From contig NZ_JAFFSX010000011.1 of assembly GCF_017948485.1 (NCBI RefSeq), forward strand, positions 186,001 through 250,000: 64,000 nt of DNA. Reading direction: 5' to 3'. A model generated the notes under the pieces. The model made no database searches. It was not told the DNA's origin and worked only from the letters and a program-made list of their open reading frames with translations. Position 1 is the stretch's first letter; every line of letters starts with the position of its first letter. Positions 38,801 to 46,731 of this stretch are shown piece by piece. The position numbers were made by a program, and so were the translations under genes. The DNA comes from Streptomyces sp. GESEQ-35. GTDB taxonomy: Bacteria > Actinomycetota > Actinomycetes > Streptomycetales > Streptomycetaceae.

Positions 38801-38972
38801 TGTAGACCTTCAGCTGATGCCCGAGCGCCTCGATCACGGCGAGGGGGATGCTCAGCTTCTCGGCCTCGGCGAGCAGCTCCTCCGCGCGCGCGTTGCGGGC
38901 GGGCCCCTCCGGCTGCCCGCCGTTCTCCGCCATGGCATGGCGCAGGGAGTCGAAGTCCGTGATCTCAGTCAT
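35823..38972 (-). CDS. Large tetratricopeptide-repeat protein coupled to an Hsp90-family protein
   Basis: 1049 aa from ATG 38972, overlapping the Hsp90 gene stop (ATGA). No signal peptide or membrane segment. A helical N-terminal part (AEELLAEAEKLSIPLAVIEALGHQL; HSLHWVFKWMSSGMLDQP) has TPR-like pairs, with a CHAC/CGRD cysteine cluster (about 165-190). A low-complexity linker (around 580-640) is followed by many TPR units such as AEAAEVLESALPDL and DEADQAYARAGDLWRELGN. TPR arrays bind protein partners; tight coupling suggests it delivers or shapes clients for the Hsp90-like ATPase. It is acidic overall. The exact role is unknown. Confidence 0.88.
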   Translation of the reverse strand: MTEITDFDSLRHAMAENGGQPEGPARNARAEELLAEAEKLSIPLAVIEALGHQLKVYNYSSEKDKMFVPFARLLRMWDEHPEDFDEYETHSLHWVFKWMSSGMLDQPHVPLASVEKWLGEMEHRYRLAGHSERAVRSAEFSVAAHVGDVDRAERAYAAWLAADRDNMADCHACELHGQGWWQAECGRDASALELWSPVLEGEFTCAHEPHTVLASSLVPLLRLGRPDDARANHLRGFRLVRAMESMRGAYADHVEFCALTGNEARGLELLAERPAYFTDTGHPRSRLDFMSVVALLMDRLTALGLGGRRVPGPAGREWTAGELAAHARVEALALAQRFDQRNGTAHVSERARARMDQLPLVERLPLGVRSVRPAAVSVPPVPAHDEAVEPDLPALLAEARRLSDTLQPNAVEAWAAVARAAEGVELAARDRAEIADHRAMDLGPEGIDVFEHAAELYAEAGDPGEALAARTRAAYMRALSGDVAGALTAVAGPYDEVLALYAEDATGLHQTASVLMGRARILMRRVHEADDPAGGAVVQDAASREGNGFSDGEVRAPGSSPEGATGAPDPAPDAALDPVREAAGGGGFSVGGFPASGASGNPALVEAEAAAREVLALVGGRDGDDVRLASRAAEARAMLAELAAHAGDVEGAAELFAHAAAAYVGAGLPWFAVEYEARLAGLAHHLGDTAEAERALRAALEHGGPHLEPIGRAQLHLQLAEVLGGRGGSAEAAEHALDAAHWADEAGEGPTLGAWARHQLGGFLLRQGRWAEAAEVLESALPDLTAETHGDGAVVQTQWWLGDCLSELGEHRAAAERRLQAAEIARHWPEQHDHATLAHLAAESLGHAGLHDEADQAYARAGDLWRELGNVHGLVRSLRARAWLALRTQDGPDGARELMAGAVHECATARDAAADEEAQQRLIAELGHTHRQFGDLLARSATEDAEDDSIRATLEEALTQMLEAVAVFAAAGDDALHARTGAELAAGWLEADLSRPAPAAARARTVLAAYAGTEDGDSDSDETAQARRAEAEQLLELMEEQPEEQGPEK

Positions 38973-40798
38973 CGCTGACCGTCCTCGCTGTGCGTAGCCC
39001 ACTCCAGGAGGCCGATGAACGCCCGGTTCAGCAACACCGAGTCGGTAGGCCTGAGCGGCCGCTGAGCCATCAGCAGGGCCTGCCCGTACAGCGACTCCGT
39101 GGCGGTGCCGATCAGCTCGGGATCCTTGAGGGAGCTGATCCTTCGGATCAGCGGGCTGAGATGGTTGAGCACCAGTCGCGCGCGCGGGGCACTGCCACGC
39201 AGCGAGCCGAGAATGCCCGCCCACAGGTCGTCGGCCTGCTCCTCCGCCTCGGCCCTGGCCTGCTCGTGCCGGGTCGCCCGGTCGTCCAGGTGCAGCGCGG
39301 GCACGGACAGCGGATGGAAGGCGCGGAGTACGACGTCACAGCCCAGCGGGTCCAGCGTGGCCCGCGCGGCCGCCAGGAAGCCGGACAGCGCCAGCTCCTC
39401 CGCCGGGTCGACCGCGTCCAGATGGGCGGTCACGGTGTCGGCGTCCAGCTCGGAGACCACGGTTCCGGGCCGCACCGACGGCAGCGCCTCGACCAGTTCG
39501 CTGTCGTACGTGTAACCGCCGTTGATCACCCCGACGCCCTGCGCGGACGCGATCGGCGCGACCTGCCGGTACTCCTCGACGGTCCGCGTGAAGTGCACCA
39601 CCGGGTGCCGCTGCGCGAACTCCTCCAGGGACAGCCGCCCGTCGGTCGTCTCGAAGGGCAGCCACGGCAGCATCGTGCGCAACATCTCCTTGTCGTGCCG
39701 CGCCAGGGACTTCACGCCCAGGAAGTGCACGGACAGGAAGGCGGCAAGCCGCTCCGGATCACCTGCCGCCAGGCTCGTCAGCCACGACCGAATCCTTTCG
39801 CCCAGCGCCTCCCGTACGGCGGCCAGCGTCTCGTCCTCGTACAGCGACTCGCGCGATGCCGTGGGCCGCAGACTGTCGGTGTCGAGCACACAGCGCACGA
39901 AGAACGCCCAGTCGGGCAGCAGCTGTTCGGCGCGCTCGGTCAGCAGCATGCCCTTGAGATGGACGCGATGACTCGCCCGCTGGGCCGGGCTGACCGCGGA
40001 CGGCAGCACGTACGCCACGCCGCGGACACCGGCGAGCGGCACGTTCAGCTCGATCGCGTCCAGTGGGGTGAAGCCGAACAGCTCATGGCAGTGCCGCGCG
40101 AGGGCCACCCTCCGCGTGGCGGGGGAGGGGTACGCGCGGTCCCAGGGCGCCGGCAGGTCCGTGACCGCCTCGTCGCCGACCCGGACGTCGTACGGCAGCA
40201 GGGACCCGAAGTCCCGCGCCAGCGCGAGCACCCGCTCCTCGGCGAGCCACTCCCCGACGCCGGGCCGCGCCACCAGGTGCACGGTGGTGCCCGGTTCGGT
40301 GCGGGCGTCCGGCGGCAGCGTCCGTACGGTGTACGAGCCGTCGTCCGTCGCGGTCCACTCCACGGGCGCCGCACCGGGCGTACGGGAACTCAGGCTGACG
40401 ACCCGGATCCGCTCGGCGACCACGAAACAGGCCAGCAGGCCTATCCCGAACTGACCGAGGAAGTCGGACCGGACCTCCTGCAACCCCTCGGCCCGCTTGG
40501 AGCTGCGGCCGATCGTGGCAAGGAGGTTGTGCACGTCCGCTTCGGTGAGCCCGATCCCGGAGTCCTCCACGCGCAGGGTCCCGCCCTCCGCGTACAGCCG
40601 TACCCGGGCGGGGCAGTCGGGCTGTTCGGCACGTCTCGCCGTGATGGCGTCGACGGCGTTCTGAAGCAGCTCGCGCAGGTAGACCTTGGGGCTGGAGTAC
40701 AGATGATGCGAGAGCAGGTCCACGAGACCGCGCAGGTCGACCTGGAACGTATGAGGTGACTGGGATGCCTGGGATGACTGAGAGGTCTGGGAGTCCAT
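38969..40798 (-). CDS. Hsp90/HtpG-family ATPase
   Basis: 609 aa. GHKL ATPase domain at the N-terminus: YLRELLQNAVDAITARR (catalytic Glu, Asn), VEDSGIGLTEADVHNLLATIG, and GQFGIGLLACFVVAE. The middle domain has LPDWAFFVRCVLDTDSLRP and the conserved catalytic Arg region TASRESLYED. The C-terminal dimerisation part is weakly conserved and no MEEVD-like tail is present. Length is near that of HtpG (about 620-640). First gene of a two-gene operon with the TPR protein. Confidence 0.9.
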   Translation of the reverse strand: MDSQTSQSSQASQSPHTFQVDLRGLVDLLSHHLYSSPKVYLRELLQNAVDAITARRAEQPDCPARVRLYAEGGTLRVEDSGIGLTEADVHNLLATIGRSSKRAEGLQEVRSDFLGQFGIGLLACFVVAERIRVVSLSSRTPGAAPVEWTATDDGSYTVRTLPPDARTEPGTTVHLVARPGVGEWLAEERVLALARDFGSLLPYDVRVGDEAVTDLPAPWDRAYPSPATRRVALARHCHELFGFTPLDAIELNVPLAGVRGVAYVLPSAVSPAQRASHRVHLKGMLLTERAEQLLPDWAFFVRCVLDTDSLRPTASRESLYEDETLAAVREALGERIRSWLTSLAAGDPERLAAFLSVHFLGVKSLARHDKEMLRTMLPWLPFETTDGRLSLEEFAQRHPVVHFTRTVEEYRQVAPIASAQGVGVINGGYTYDSELVEALPSVRPGTVVSELDADTVTAHLDAVDPAEELALSGFLAAARATLDPLGCDVVLRAFHPLSVPALHLDDRATRHEQARAEAEEQADDLWAGILGSLRGSAPRARLVLNHLSPLIRRISSLKDPELIGTATESLYGQALLMAQRPLRPTDSVLLNRAFIGLLEWATHSEDGQR

Positions 40799-40964
40799 CG
40801 TCGCAGCGCCGGTGGGGGGACTGTCGACGGCGCGGGGTCGGGCGGTCCCGGTGAGGCGGTGACCGCGGAAGGATGGCCGGAGCGCGTCATCCTATGACCC
40901 GAACGACGCGTCTGACCAGGAGTTTCCCGAGACGTATACGGCATTGTCAGTGCTGTGGTGTGCA

Positions 40965-43900
40965 ATGGATCTCGTGCCCGCACTGGAAGAACCACTGAAT
41001 CAACCCTTGAAGTCAGTGCTCGGCCCCGCCACCGCGAAGGTGATGGCCGAGCACCTCGGCCTGCACACCGTCGGCGACCTCCTGCACCACTACCCGCGCA
41101 GATATGAGGAGCGGGGCCAGCTCACCCACCTCGCCGACCTCCCCTTGGACGAGCACGTGACCGTGGTCGCCATGGTCGCCGACGCCCGGCTGCACAGCTT
41201 CGCCTCGTCCAAGGCCCCGCGGGGCAAGGGCCAGCGCCTCGAAGTCACCATCACGGACGGCAGCGGCCGGCTCCAACTGGTCTTCTTCGGCCACGGCGTT
41301 CACAAGCCCCACAAGGAACTGCTGCCGGGCACACGCGCGATGTTCGCGGGCAAGGTCTCCGTCTTCAACCGCCGCCTCCAACTGGCACACCCGGCGTATG
41401 AGTTGCTCCGTGGTGACGCGGAGGAAACCGTCGAGACCTGGGCCGGCGCTCTCATCCCCATCTACCCCGCCACCGCCAAGCTGGAGTCCTGGAAGATCGG
41501 CAAGGCGATCCAGACGGTGCTGCCGAGCGCCCAGGAGGCCCTGGATCCCCTCCCGGACGCCCTCCGCGAAGGCCGCGGCATGGTCCCCCTCCCCGAGGCC
41601 CTGCTCAAGATCCACCGACCCCACACCAAGGCGGACATCGACGACGCCCGCTCCCGCCTCAAGTGGGACGAGGCCTTCGTCCTCCAGGTAGCCCTCGCCC
41701 GCCGCCGCCACGCCGACGCCCAACTCCCGGCGGTAGCCCGCAAACCCAAGCCGGACGGCCTCCTCACATCCTTCGACGACCGCCTCCCCTTCACCCTCAC
41801 CGACGGCCAGCAGAAGGTCACCAGGGAGATCTTCGACGACCTGGCGACCGAGCATCCGATGCACCGGCTGCTCCAGGGGGAGGTGGGATCAGGCAAGGCC
41901 CAGCCGCTTGACTCACTCGTGCTCACCCCCTTCGGCTTCCGTTGCATGGGGGACCTGAGGGTGGGGGACGAGGTCGTCGTTCCGAACGGAGAGATCGCGT
42001 TGATCGACGGCGTTTTCCCGCAAGGGGAGCGTGAAGTCTGGCGCTTGGTTCTGTCCGATGGAAGCTCCGTCGAGTGCGACGACGAGCACTTCTGGATCGT
42101 TGGCACGAGTTGTGGGTGGCATCGAGGCCAGTCCCCGAAGGTCATGACGACTCGGGAGATCAGGCTGGACACTTTCAAAGCCAACGGATCTTCGAAGTGG
42201 TACCTCCCAGCAGCCACCCCGGTTGATCTCGGCGGCGACTCAGGGCTGCCTCTCGATCCGTATCTCTTCGGTCTCCTCCTGGGAGATGGGTCATTCCGAC
42301 ACAACCTGCGTCTGGCGACCGTCGACGACGAGATCCGTGACGCTGTGGTGGCAGTCGTGGCGCCCGAATGTCGTCTCGTCCCGGTGAAGGGGTCCCGCTG
42401 TGACTACACGATTCAGTTGGCACGTCGTGTGGGTGGCATGCGCAACCCCGTGATTCAGGCCATGCGCGATCTGAATCTGTGGGGAGCGACGTCACATGGG
42501 AAATTTGTTCCCGAGCAGTTCAAGAACACTTCGATCAAAAATCGTCTCGCTCTGCTGCAAGGCCTGCTGGATACCGATGGCACCGTGGGCAAAGACGGCC
42601 TCAGTGTTTCGTTCTGCTCAGCCTCGCGCACGCTCGCCGATGACGTTGCCTGGCTTGTCCGCTCGCTCGGCGGCCGGGCACGGGTGCTCCCGAAGAAAGC
42701 CGCCTTCAACGTCTCGGTGGCCCTGCCTGACGAATATGCACCGTTCCGACTGACTCGCAAAGCCGAGCGGGTGGGCCCACGCCCCAAGTACAACACTTTC
42801 AGGCGAGGAATCCGTGCGGTGGAGCACGTGGGGCGGAAACCCGTCCAGTGCATTAGCGTCGCTCACCCGAGTCATGCCTACGTCACCGACAACTTCACCG
42901 TCACCCACAACACGATGGTCGCGCTCCGCGCCATGCTCGCCGTCGTGGACGCGGGCGGTCAGGCCGCCATGCTCGCGCCCACCGAAGTGCTCGCCCAGCA
43001 GCACCACCGTTCCGTCGTCGAGATGATGGGCGAGCTGGCCGAGGGCGGAATGCTGGGCGGCGCCGAGCAGGCGACCAAGGTGGTCGTGCTCACCGGCTCC
43101 ATGGGAGCCGCAGCCCGCCGCCAGGCGCTGCTCGACCTGGTCACCGGAGAGGCCGGGATCGTGATCGGCACGCATGCGCTGATCGAGGACAAGGTGCAGT
43201 TCCACGACCTCGGCCTGGTCGTGGTCGACGAACAGCACCGCTTCGGTGTCGAGCAGCGAGACGCCCTGCGCGGCAAGGGCAAACAACCGCCCCACCTACT
43301 CGTCATGACCGCCACGCCCATCCCGCGGACGGTCGCGATGACCGTCTTCGGCGACCTGGAGACCTCCGTCCTCGACCAGCTCCCGGCCGGGCGCTCACCG
43401 ATCGCCAGCCATGTCGTCCCGGCCGCCGACAAGCCGCACTTCCTCGCCAGGGCCTGGGAGCGGGTGCGCGAGGAGGTCGGCAAGGGGCATCAGGCGTACG
43501 TCGTGTGCCCGCGCATCGGCGACGAAGAGGTGGACCCCAAGAAGAAGTCCGCCGAGGACGAGGCCGAGAAGCGCCCGCCCCTCGCCGTCCTGGACGTGGC
43601 CGACCAGCTCGCCAAAGGCCCCCTGCAAGGCCTCAAGGTCGAGGTCCTGCACGGCCGTATGCACCCGGACGACAAGGACGCGGTCATGCGCCGCTTCGCC
43701 GCCGGCGAGACCCATGTCCTGGTCGCCACGACGGTCATCGAGGTCGGCGTCAACGTCCCCAACGCCACCGCCATGGTGATCATGGACGCCGACCGCTTCG
43801 GCGTCTCCCAGCTCCACCAGCTGCGCGGCCGGGTGGGCCGCGGCTCGGCGGCGGGCCTGTGCCTCCTGGTCACCGAGATGCCCGAGGCGAGCCCGGCCCG

Positions 43901-44186
43901 CCAGCGGCTGAACGCCGTGGCGGCCACTCTGGACGGCTTCGAGCTCTCCCGCATCGACCTCGAACAGCGCCGCGAGGGCGACGTCCTCGGCCAGGCCCAG
44001 TCCGGCGCCCGCACCAGCCTGCGCATGCTGGCCGTCATCGAGGACGAGGAGATCATCGCGGAGGCGAGGGAGGAAGCGGCGGAGGTGGTCGCGGCGGACC
44101 CGGAGCTGACGGCACTTCCCGGCCTACGGACAGCCCTGGACGCCCTTTTGGACGAGGAGAGAGAGCAGTACCTCGAAAAGGGGTGA
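40965..44186 (+). CDS. recG: ATP-dependent DNA helicase RecG, interrupted in frame by an intein
   Basis: 1073 aa precursor; the extein is 735 aa, the normal size. N-terminal wedge/OB domain (RRYEERGQL, GSGRLQLVFFGHGVHKPHKEL), then the helicase: Walker A LLQGEVGSGK/T split by the intein between Lys311 and Thr650, DEQHRFGVEQRDAL, TATPIPRTVAM, TTVIEVGVNVPNATAM and QLHQLRGRVGRG. RecG remodels stalled forks and branched DNA. Without intein removal the ATP site would be destroyed, so splicing is needed for activity. The ATG at 40965 has only a weak ribosome site. rsmD follows after a short repeat. Confidence 0.95.
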   Translation: MDLVPALEEPLNQPLKSVLGPATAKVMAEHLGLHTVGDLLHHYPRRYEERGQLTHLADLPLDEHVTVVAMVADARLHSFASSKAPRGKGQRLEVTITDGSGRLQLVFFGHGVHKPHKELLPGTRAMFAGKVSVFNRRLQLAHPAYELLRGDAEETVETWAGALIPIYPATAKLESWKIGKAIQTVLPSAQEALDPLPDALREGRGMVPLPEALLKIHRPHTKADIDDARSRLKWDEAFVLQVALARRRHADAQLPAVARKPKPDGLLTSFDDRLPFTLTDGQQKVTREIFDDLATEHPMHRLLQGEVGSGKAQPLDSLVLTPFGFRCMGDLRVGDEVVVPNGEIALIDGVFPQGEREVWRLVLSDGSSVECDDEHFWIVGTSCGWHRGQSPKVMTTREIRLDTFKANGSSKWYLPAATPVDLGGDSGLPLDPYLFGLLLGDGSFRHNLRLATVDDEIRDAVVAVVAPECRLVPVKGSRCDYTIQLARRVGGMRNPVIQAMRDLNLWGATSHGKFVPEQFKNTSIKNRLALLQGLLDTDGTVGKDGLSVSFCSASRTLADDVAWLVRSLGGRARVLPKKAAFNVSVALPDEYAPFRLTRKAERVGPRPKYNTFRRGIRAVEHVGRKPVQCISVAHPSHAYVTDNFTVTHNTMVALRAMLAVVDAGGQAAMLAPTEVLAQQHHRSVVEMMGELAEGGMLGGAEQATKVVVLTGSMGAAARRQALLDLVTGEAGIVIGTHALIEDKVQFHDLGLVVVDEQHRFGVEQRDALRGKGKQPPHLLVMTATPIPRTVAMTVFGDLETSVLDQLPAGRSPIASHVVPAADKPHFLARAWERVREEVGKGHQAYVVCPRIGDEEVDPKKKSAEDEAEKRPPLAVLDVADQLAKGPLQGLKVEVLHGRMHPDDKDAVMRRFAAGETHVLVATTVIEVGVNVPNATAMVIMDADRFGVSQLHQLRGRVGRGSAAGLCLLVTEMPEASPARQRLNAVAATLDGFELSRIDLEQRREGDVLGQAQSGARTSLRMLAVIEDEEIIAEAREEAAEVVAADPELTALPGLRTALDALLDEEREQYLEKG
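41898..42911 (+). mobile_element. Class 3-type intein with LAGLIDADG endonuclease domain inside recG
   Basis: 338 aa (residues 312-649 of the precursor). It begins Ala-Gln-Pro-Leu (AQPLDSLVLTPFGFRCMGDL) instead of Cys or Ser and ends THN, followed by Thr+1 of the host. Block B is ECDDEHFWIV (His375, Trp377), block F is PVQCISVAHPSHAYV (Cys629), block G is FTVTHN (Thr647). This Trp/Cys/Thr set with a non-nucleophilic first residue defines class 3 inteins. Endonuclease motifs LFGLLLGDGS (Asp441) and LLQGLLDTDG (Asp536/538) are 97 residues apart and look intact. Codon use is clearly poorer in GC3 than the flanks (for example AAA AAT CGT, GAT ACC GAT). Confidence 0.93.
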
Positions 44187-44197
44187 AGGAGAGACAC

Positions 44198-44230
44198 CCA
44201 AGGGGCGCGGGGAACTGCGCGACCAGCCAC
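44198..44230 (+). repeat. Dispersed repeat, copy C (short form)
   Basis: Only AAGGGGCGC, the core GGGGAACTGCGCGACCAGCC and AC remain; the left hairpin arm and the right end are missing. It lies between the recG stop and rsmD. Confidence 0.8.
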
Positions 44231-44266
44231 ACTGAACGTAAAGCCGTCCACAACCAAGGACCAAAG

Positions 44267-44854
44267 ATGACCCGCGTGATCGCCGGCGCAGCCGGCGGAC
44301 GTCGCCTCGCAGTCCCGCCAGGGACCCGCACCCGCCCCACCTCCGACCGCGCACGCGAAGGTCTCTTCTCCACCTGGCAGTCCCTCCTCGGCACCCCCCT
44401 GGCCGGCGAACGCGTCCTCGACCTGTACGCGGGTTCCGGCGCCGTGGGCCTGGAGGCGCTGTCCCGGGGCGCGGGCCATGTCCTCCTGGTCGAGGCCGAC
44501 GCGAGAGCGGCCCGCACGGTCAGGGAGAACGTGAAGAACCTCGGCCTGCCCGGCGCCGAAGTCAAGGCAGGTAAAGCGGAGCAGATCATCCGCACAACGC
44601 CGCCTGAACAGCCGTACGACATCGTCTTCCTCGACCCCCCGTACGCCGTTTCGGACGACGATCTTCGCGAGATTCTCCTCACACTCCGCACCGGGGGCTG
44701 GCTCGCGCCGGAGGCTCTCGTCACCGTGGAGCGCAGTACCAGAGGCGGCGAGTTCGGCTGGCCGCCCGGCTTCGACGCGATCCGGGCCCGTCGTTACGGC
44801 GAGGGGACGTTTTGGTACGGTCGCGCCGCCTCTACGTGCGAAGACGCACGATGA
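44267..44854 (+). CDS. rsmD: 16S rRNA (guanine966-N2)-methyltransferase
   Basis: 195 aa from ATG 44267 with AAGGA upstream. N-terminal TRVIAGAAGGRRLAVPPGT and RPTSDRAREGLFS are typical RsmD; SAM motif DLYAGSGAVGLEALSRGA and catalytic DPPY in VFLDPPYAVSDDD. Methylates G966 of 16S rRNA. It is followed by coaD, a conserved pair. Confidence 0.94.
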   Translation: MTRVIAGAAGGRRLAVPPGTRTRPTSDRAREGLFSTWQSLLGTPLAGERVLDLYAGSGAVGLEALSRGAGHVLLVEADARAARTVRENVKNLGLPGAEVKAGKAEQIIRTTPPEQPYDIVFLDPPYAVSDDDLREILLTLRTGGWLAPEALVTVERSTRGGEFGWPPGFDAIRARRYGEGTFWYGRAASTCEDAR

Positions 44855-44880
44855 CCGGACCGGAGAGCGAGGGATCTCAA

Positions 44881-45360
44881 GTGCGCCGCGCCGTCTGTCC
44901 CGGGTCGTTCGACCCGATCACCAACGGACACCTCGACATCATTGGCCGTGCCTCCAGGCTGTATGACGAGGTCTACGTCGCGGTGATGATCAACAAGGCC
45001 AAGAAGGGCCTGTTCGAGATCGAGGAGCGGATCGACCTGATCCGCCAGGTCACCGCCGAATTCGAGAACGTCCGGGTCGAGGCCTTCCACGGCCTGCTCG
45101 TCGACTTCTGCAAGGAGCGCGACATCCCGGCCATCGTCAAGGGCCTGCGCGCGGTCAGCGATTTCGACTACGAGCTACAGATGGCCCAGATGAACATCGG
45201 CCTGTCGGGTGTCGAGACGCTCTTCGTGCCGACCAACCCCACCTACAGCTTCCTGTCGTCCTCCCTGGTCAAGGAGGTCGCGACCTGGGGCGGAGACGTC
45301 TCCCACCTGGTCCCTCCGCTGGTCTTCGACGCCCTCGCCGAGCGGCTGAAGAAGGACTGA
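44881..45360 (+). CDS. coaD: Pantetheine-phosphate adenylyltransferase
   Basis: 159 aa from GTG 44881 with GAGGGA upstream, which gives the standard N-terminus RRAVCPGSFDPITNGHLDII; an ATG at 44851 overlapping the rsmD stop is an alternative. Nucleotidyltransferase motifs TNGHLD and YSFLSSSLVKEVATWGGDV. Makes dephospho-CoA from phosphopantetheine and ATP. Confidence 0.94.
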   Translation: MRRAVCPGSFDPITNGHLDIIGRASRLYDEVYVAVMINKAKKGLFEIEERIDLIRQVTAEFENVRVEAFHGLLVDFCKERDIPAIVKGLRAVSDFDYELQMAQMNIGLSGVETLFVPTNPTYSFLSSSLVKEVATWGGDVSHLVPPLVFDALAERLKKD

Positions 45361-45504
45361 GCGGCCGGATCGCGGGCCCCCGGCAAACGCTCCGGAAACC
45401 CCTCGCAAGCTGACAATCCGTCACCCGGTGTCCGGCGGGGACCCCATGGCCGTACAGTCGACCCGTCCGTCTCCATCACAGCTGTAGAGAGTGGCGAGCA
45501 CACG

Positions 45505-46572
45505 GTGGACGTGCAGAAGAAGCTCGACGAGATCGTCGCCGCGGTCTCCAGTGCCCGGTCGATGCCCATGTCGGCCTCGTGCGTGGTCAACCGCGCCGAC
45601 CTGCTCACGTTGCTCGAAGAGGTGCGCCAGGCCCTGCCCGGCTCCCTCGCGCAGGCCCAGGAGCTGATCGGCGGCCGTGAGCAGATGGTCGAGCAGGCAC
45701 GCCAGGAGGCCGAGCGGATCATCCAGACCGCGCACGCCGAGCGCGGCTCGCTGATCTCCGACACCGAGGTCGCCCGCCGCTCGCAGAACGAGGCGGACCG
45801 CATTGTCGCCGAGGCTCGCCAGGAGGCCGAGGAGGTCCGCGGCGAGGCCGACGACTACGTCGACTCCAAGCTCGCCAACTTCGAGGTCGTCCTCACCAAG
45901 ACCCTGGGCTCGGTCGGCCGCGGCCGCGAGAAGCTCCTCGGCACCGGACCCGGCCTCGACGAGCAGGGCTACGAGGACGAGGACGCCCCCGAGCGCAGCC
46001 ACGACCCCGAGACCCTGCGCCGCTCCGCCGACGAGTACGTGGACGTCAAGCTGGGTGCCTTCGAGGCGGTCCTCGCCAAGACCCTGGACGCCGTCGGCCG
46101 CGGTCGGCAGAAGCTGCACGGCCGTATCGCCTCGGACGACCTCGGCGCCCTCGCCGACGACCTCAGCACCGTCCGGCACTCCAGCGACGCCGATTACCTC
46201 GCCGACCTCACGGCCCTCGCCGAGCAGGACGCCCAGGCCCCGCAGCAGCCCGAACAGCCCCAGCAGCCGGACTACGGCCAGCCCCAGCCGGCGTACGGCT
46301 ACCAGCAGACCGCGCAGCCGGACCCGTACGGCGGCGGCTACCAGCAGCAGGCCTACGCCCAGCAGGACCCCTACGGCTACCAGCAGGCCGACCCCTACGC
46401 CGCCTATCAGGGCTACGACGCCCAGCAGCAGCCGGCGTACGACCCGAACCAGATGCCGCAGCAGGCCCAGCAGGCCCAGCAGGGCTACGCCCTCGACGAG
46501 ACCAGCCTGTTCGACACCGGCATGATCAGCGCCGAGCAGCTGCGGGCCTATGAGCAGGGGCGCGGACAGTAG
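45505..46572 (+). CDS. DivIVA-like/ATP-synthase-B-like coiled-coil protein
   Basis: 355 aa, GTG start. N-terminal RADLLTLLEEVRQALPGSL, then a long Ala/Glu/Arg/Gln coiled coil (about 45-105: EQMVEQARQEAERIIQTAHA). Two copies of a 30-residue unit follow: ADDYVDSKLANFEVVLTKTL and ADEYVDVKLGAFEAVLAKTL, each ending VGRGR(E/Q)KL. The C-terminal third is Gln/Tyr/Pro-rich and disordered. Comparable actinobacterial proteins near coaD are linked to the DivIVA family and cell-wall growth. Function is not established. Confidence 0.85.
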   Translation: MDVQKKLDEIVAAVSSARSMPMSASCVVNRADLLTLLEEVRQALPGSLAQAQELIGGREQMVEQARQEAERIIQTAHAERGSLISDTEVARRSQNEADRIVAEARQEAEEVRGEADDYVDSKLANFEVVLTKTLGSVGRGREKLLGTGPGLDEQGYEDEDAPERSHDPETLRRSADEYVDVKLGAFEAVLAKTLDAVGRGRQKLHGRIASDDLGALADDLSTVRHSSDADYLADLTALAEQDAQAPQQPEQPQQPDYGQPQPAYGYQQTAQPDPYGGGYQQQAYAQQDPYGYQQADPYAAYQGYDAQQQPAYDPNQMPQQAQQAQQGYALDETSLFDTGMISAEQLRAYEQGRGQ

Positions 46573-46731
46573 GCCGACACCGGATTGGGCCGAGAGCGAA
46601 AGGTCCAGTATCCTGGCTCTTCGGTCGCGTGTACGTCCGCGATCAACGCTGCCCTGGGTACAAGAGATGGGTGACATCTTTGCATCCGGCAGTGGCCCTC
46701 TGAGCTCAGAAGATCGAAAGCAGGAATTGGC

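Noticed and set aside
42175-42853. Minus-strand frames over the intein
   Set aside because: Lower GC allows several frames, but the plus frame holds the intein motifs and joins the RecG parts.
40965-44186. Possibility that recG is a pseudogene broken by an insertion
   Set aside because: The insert is in frame, has all splicing blocks, and the extein joins perfectly as GSGK-T.
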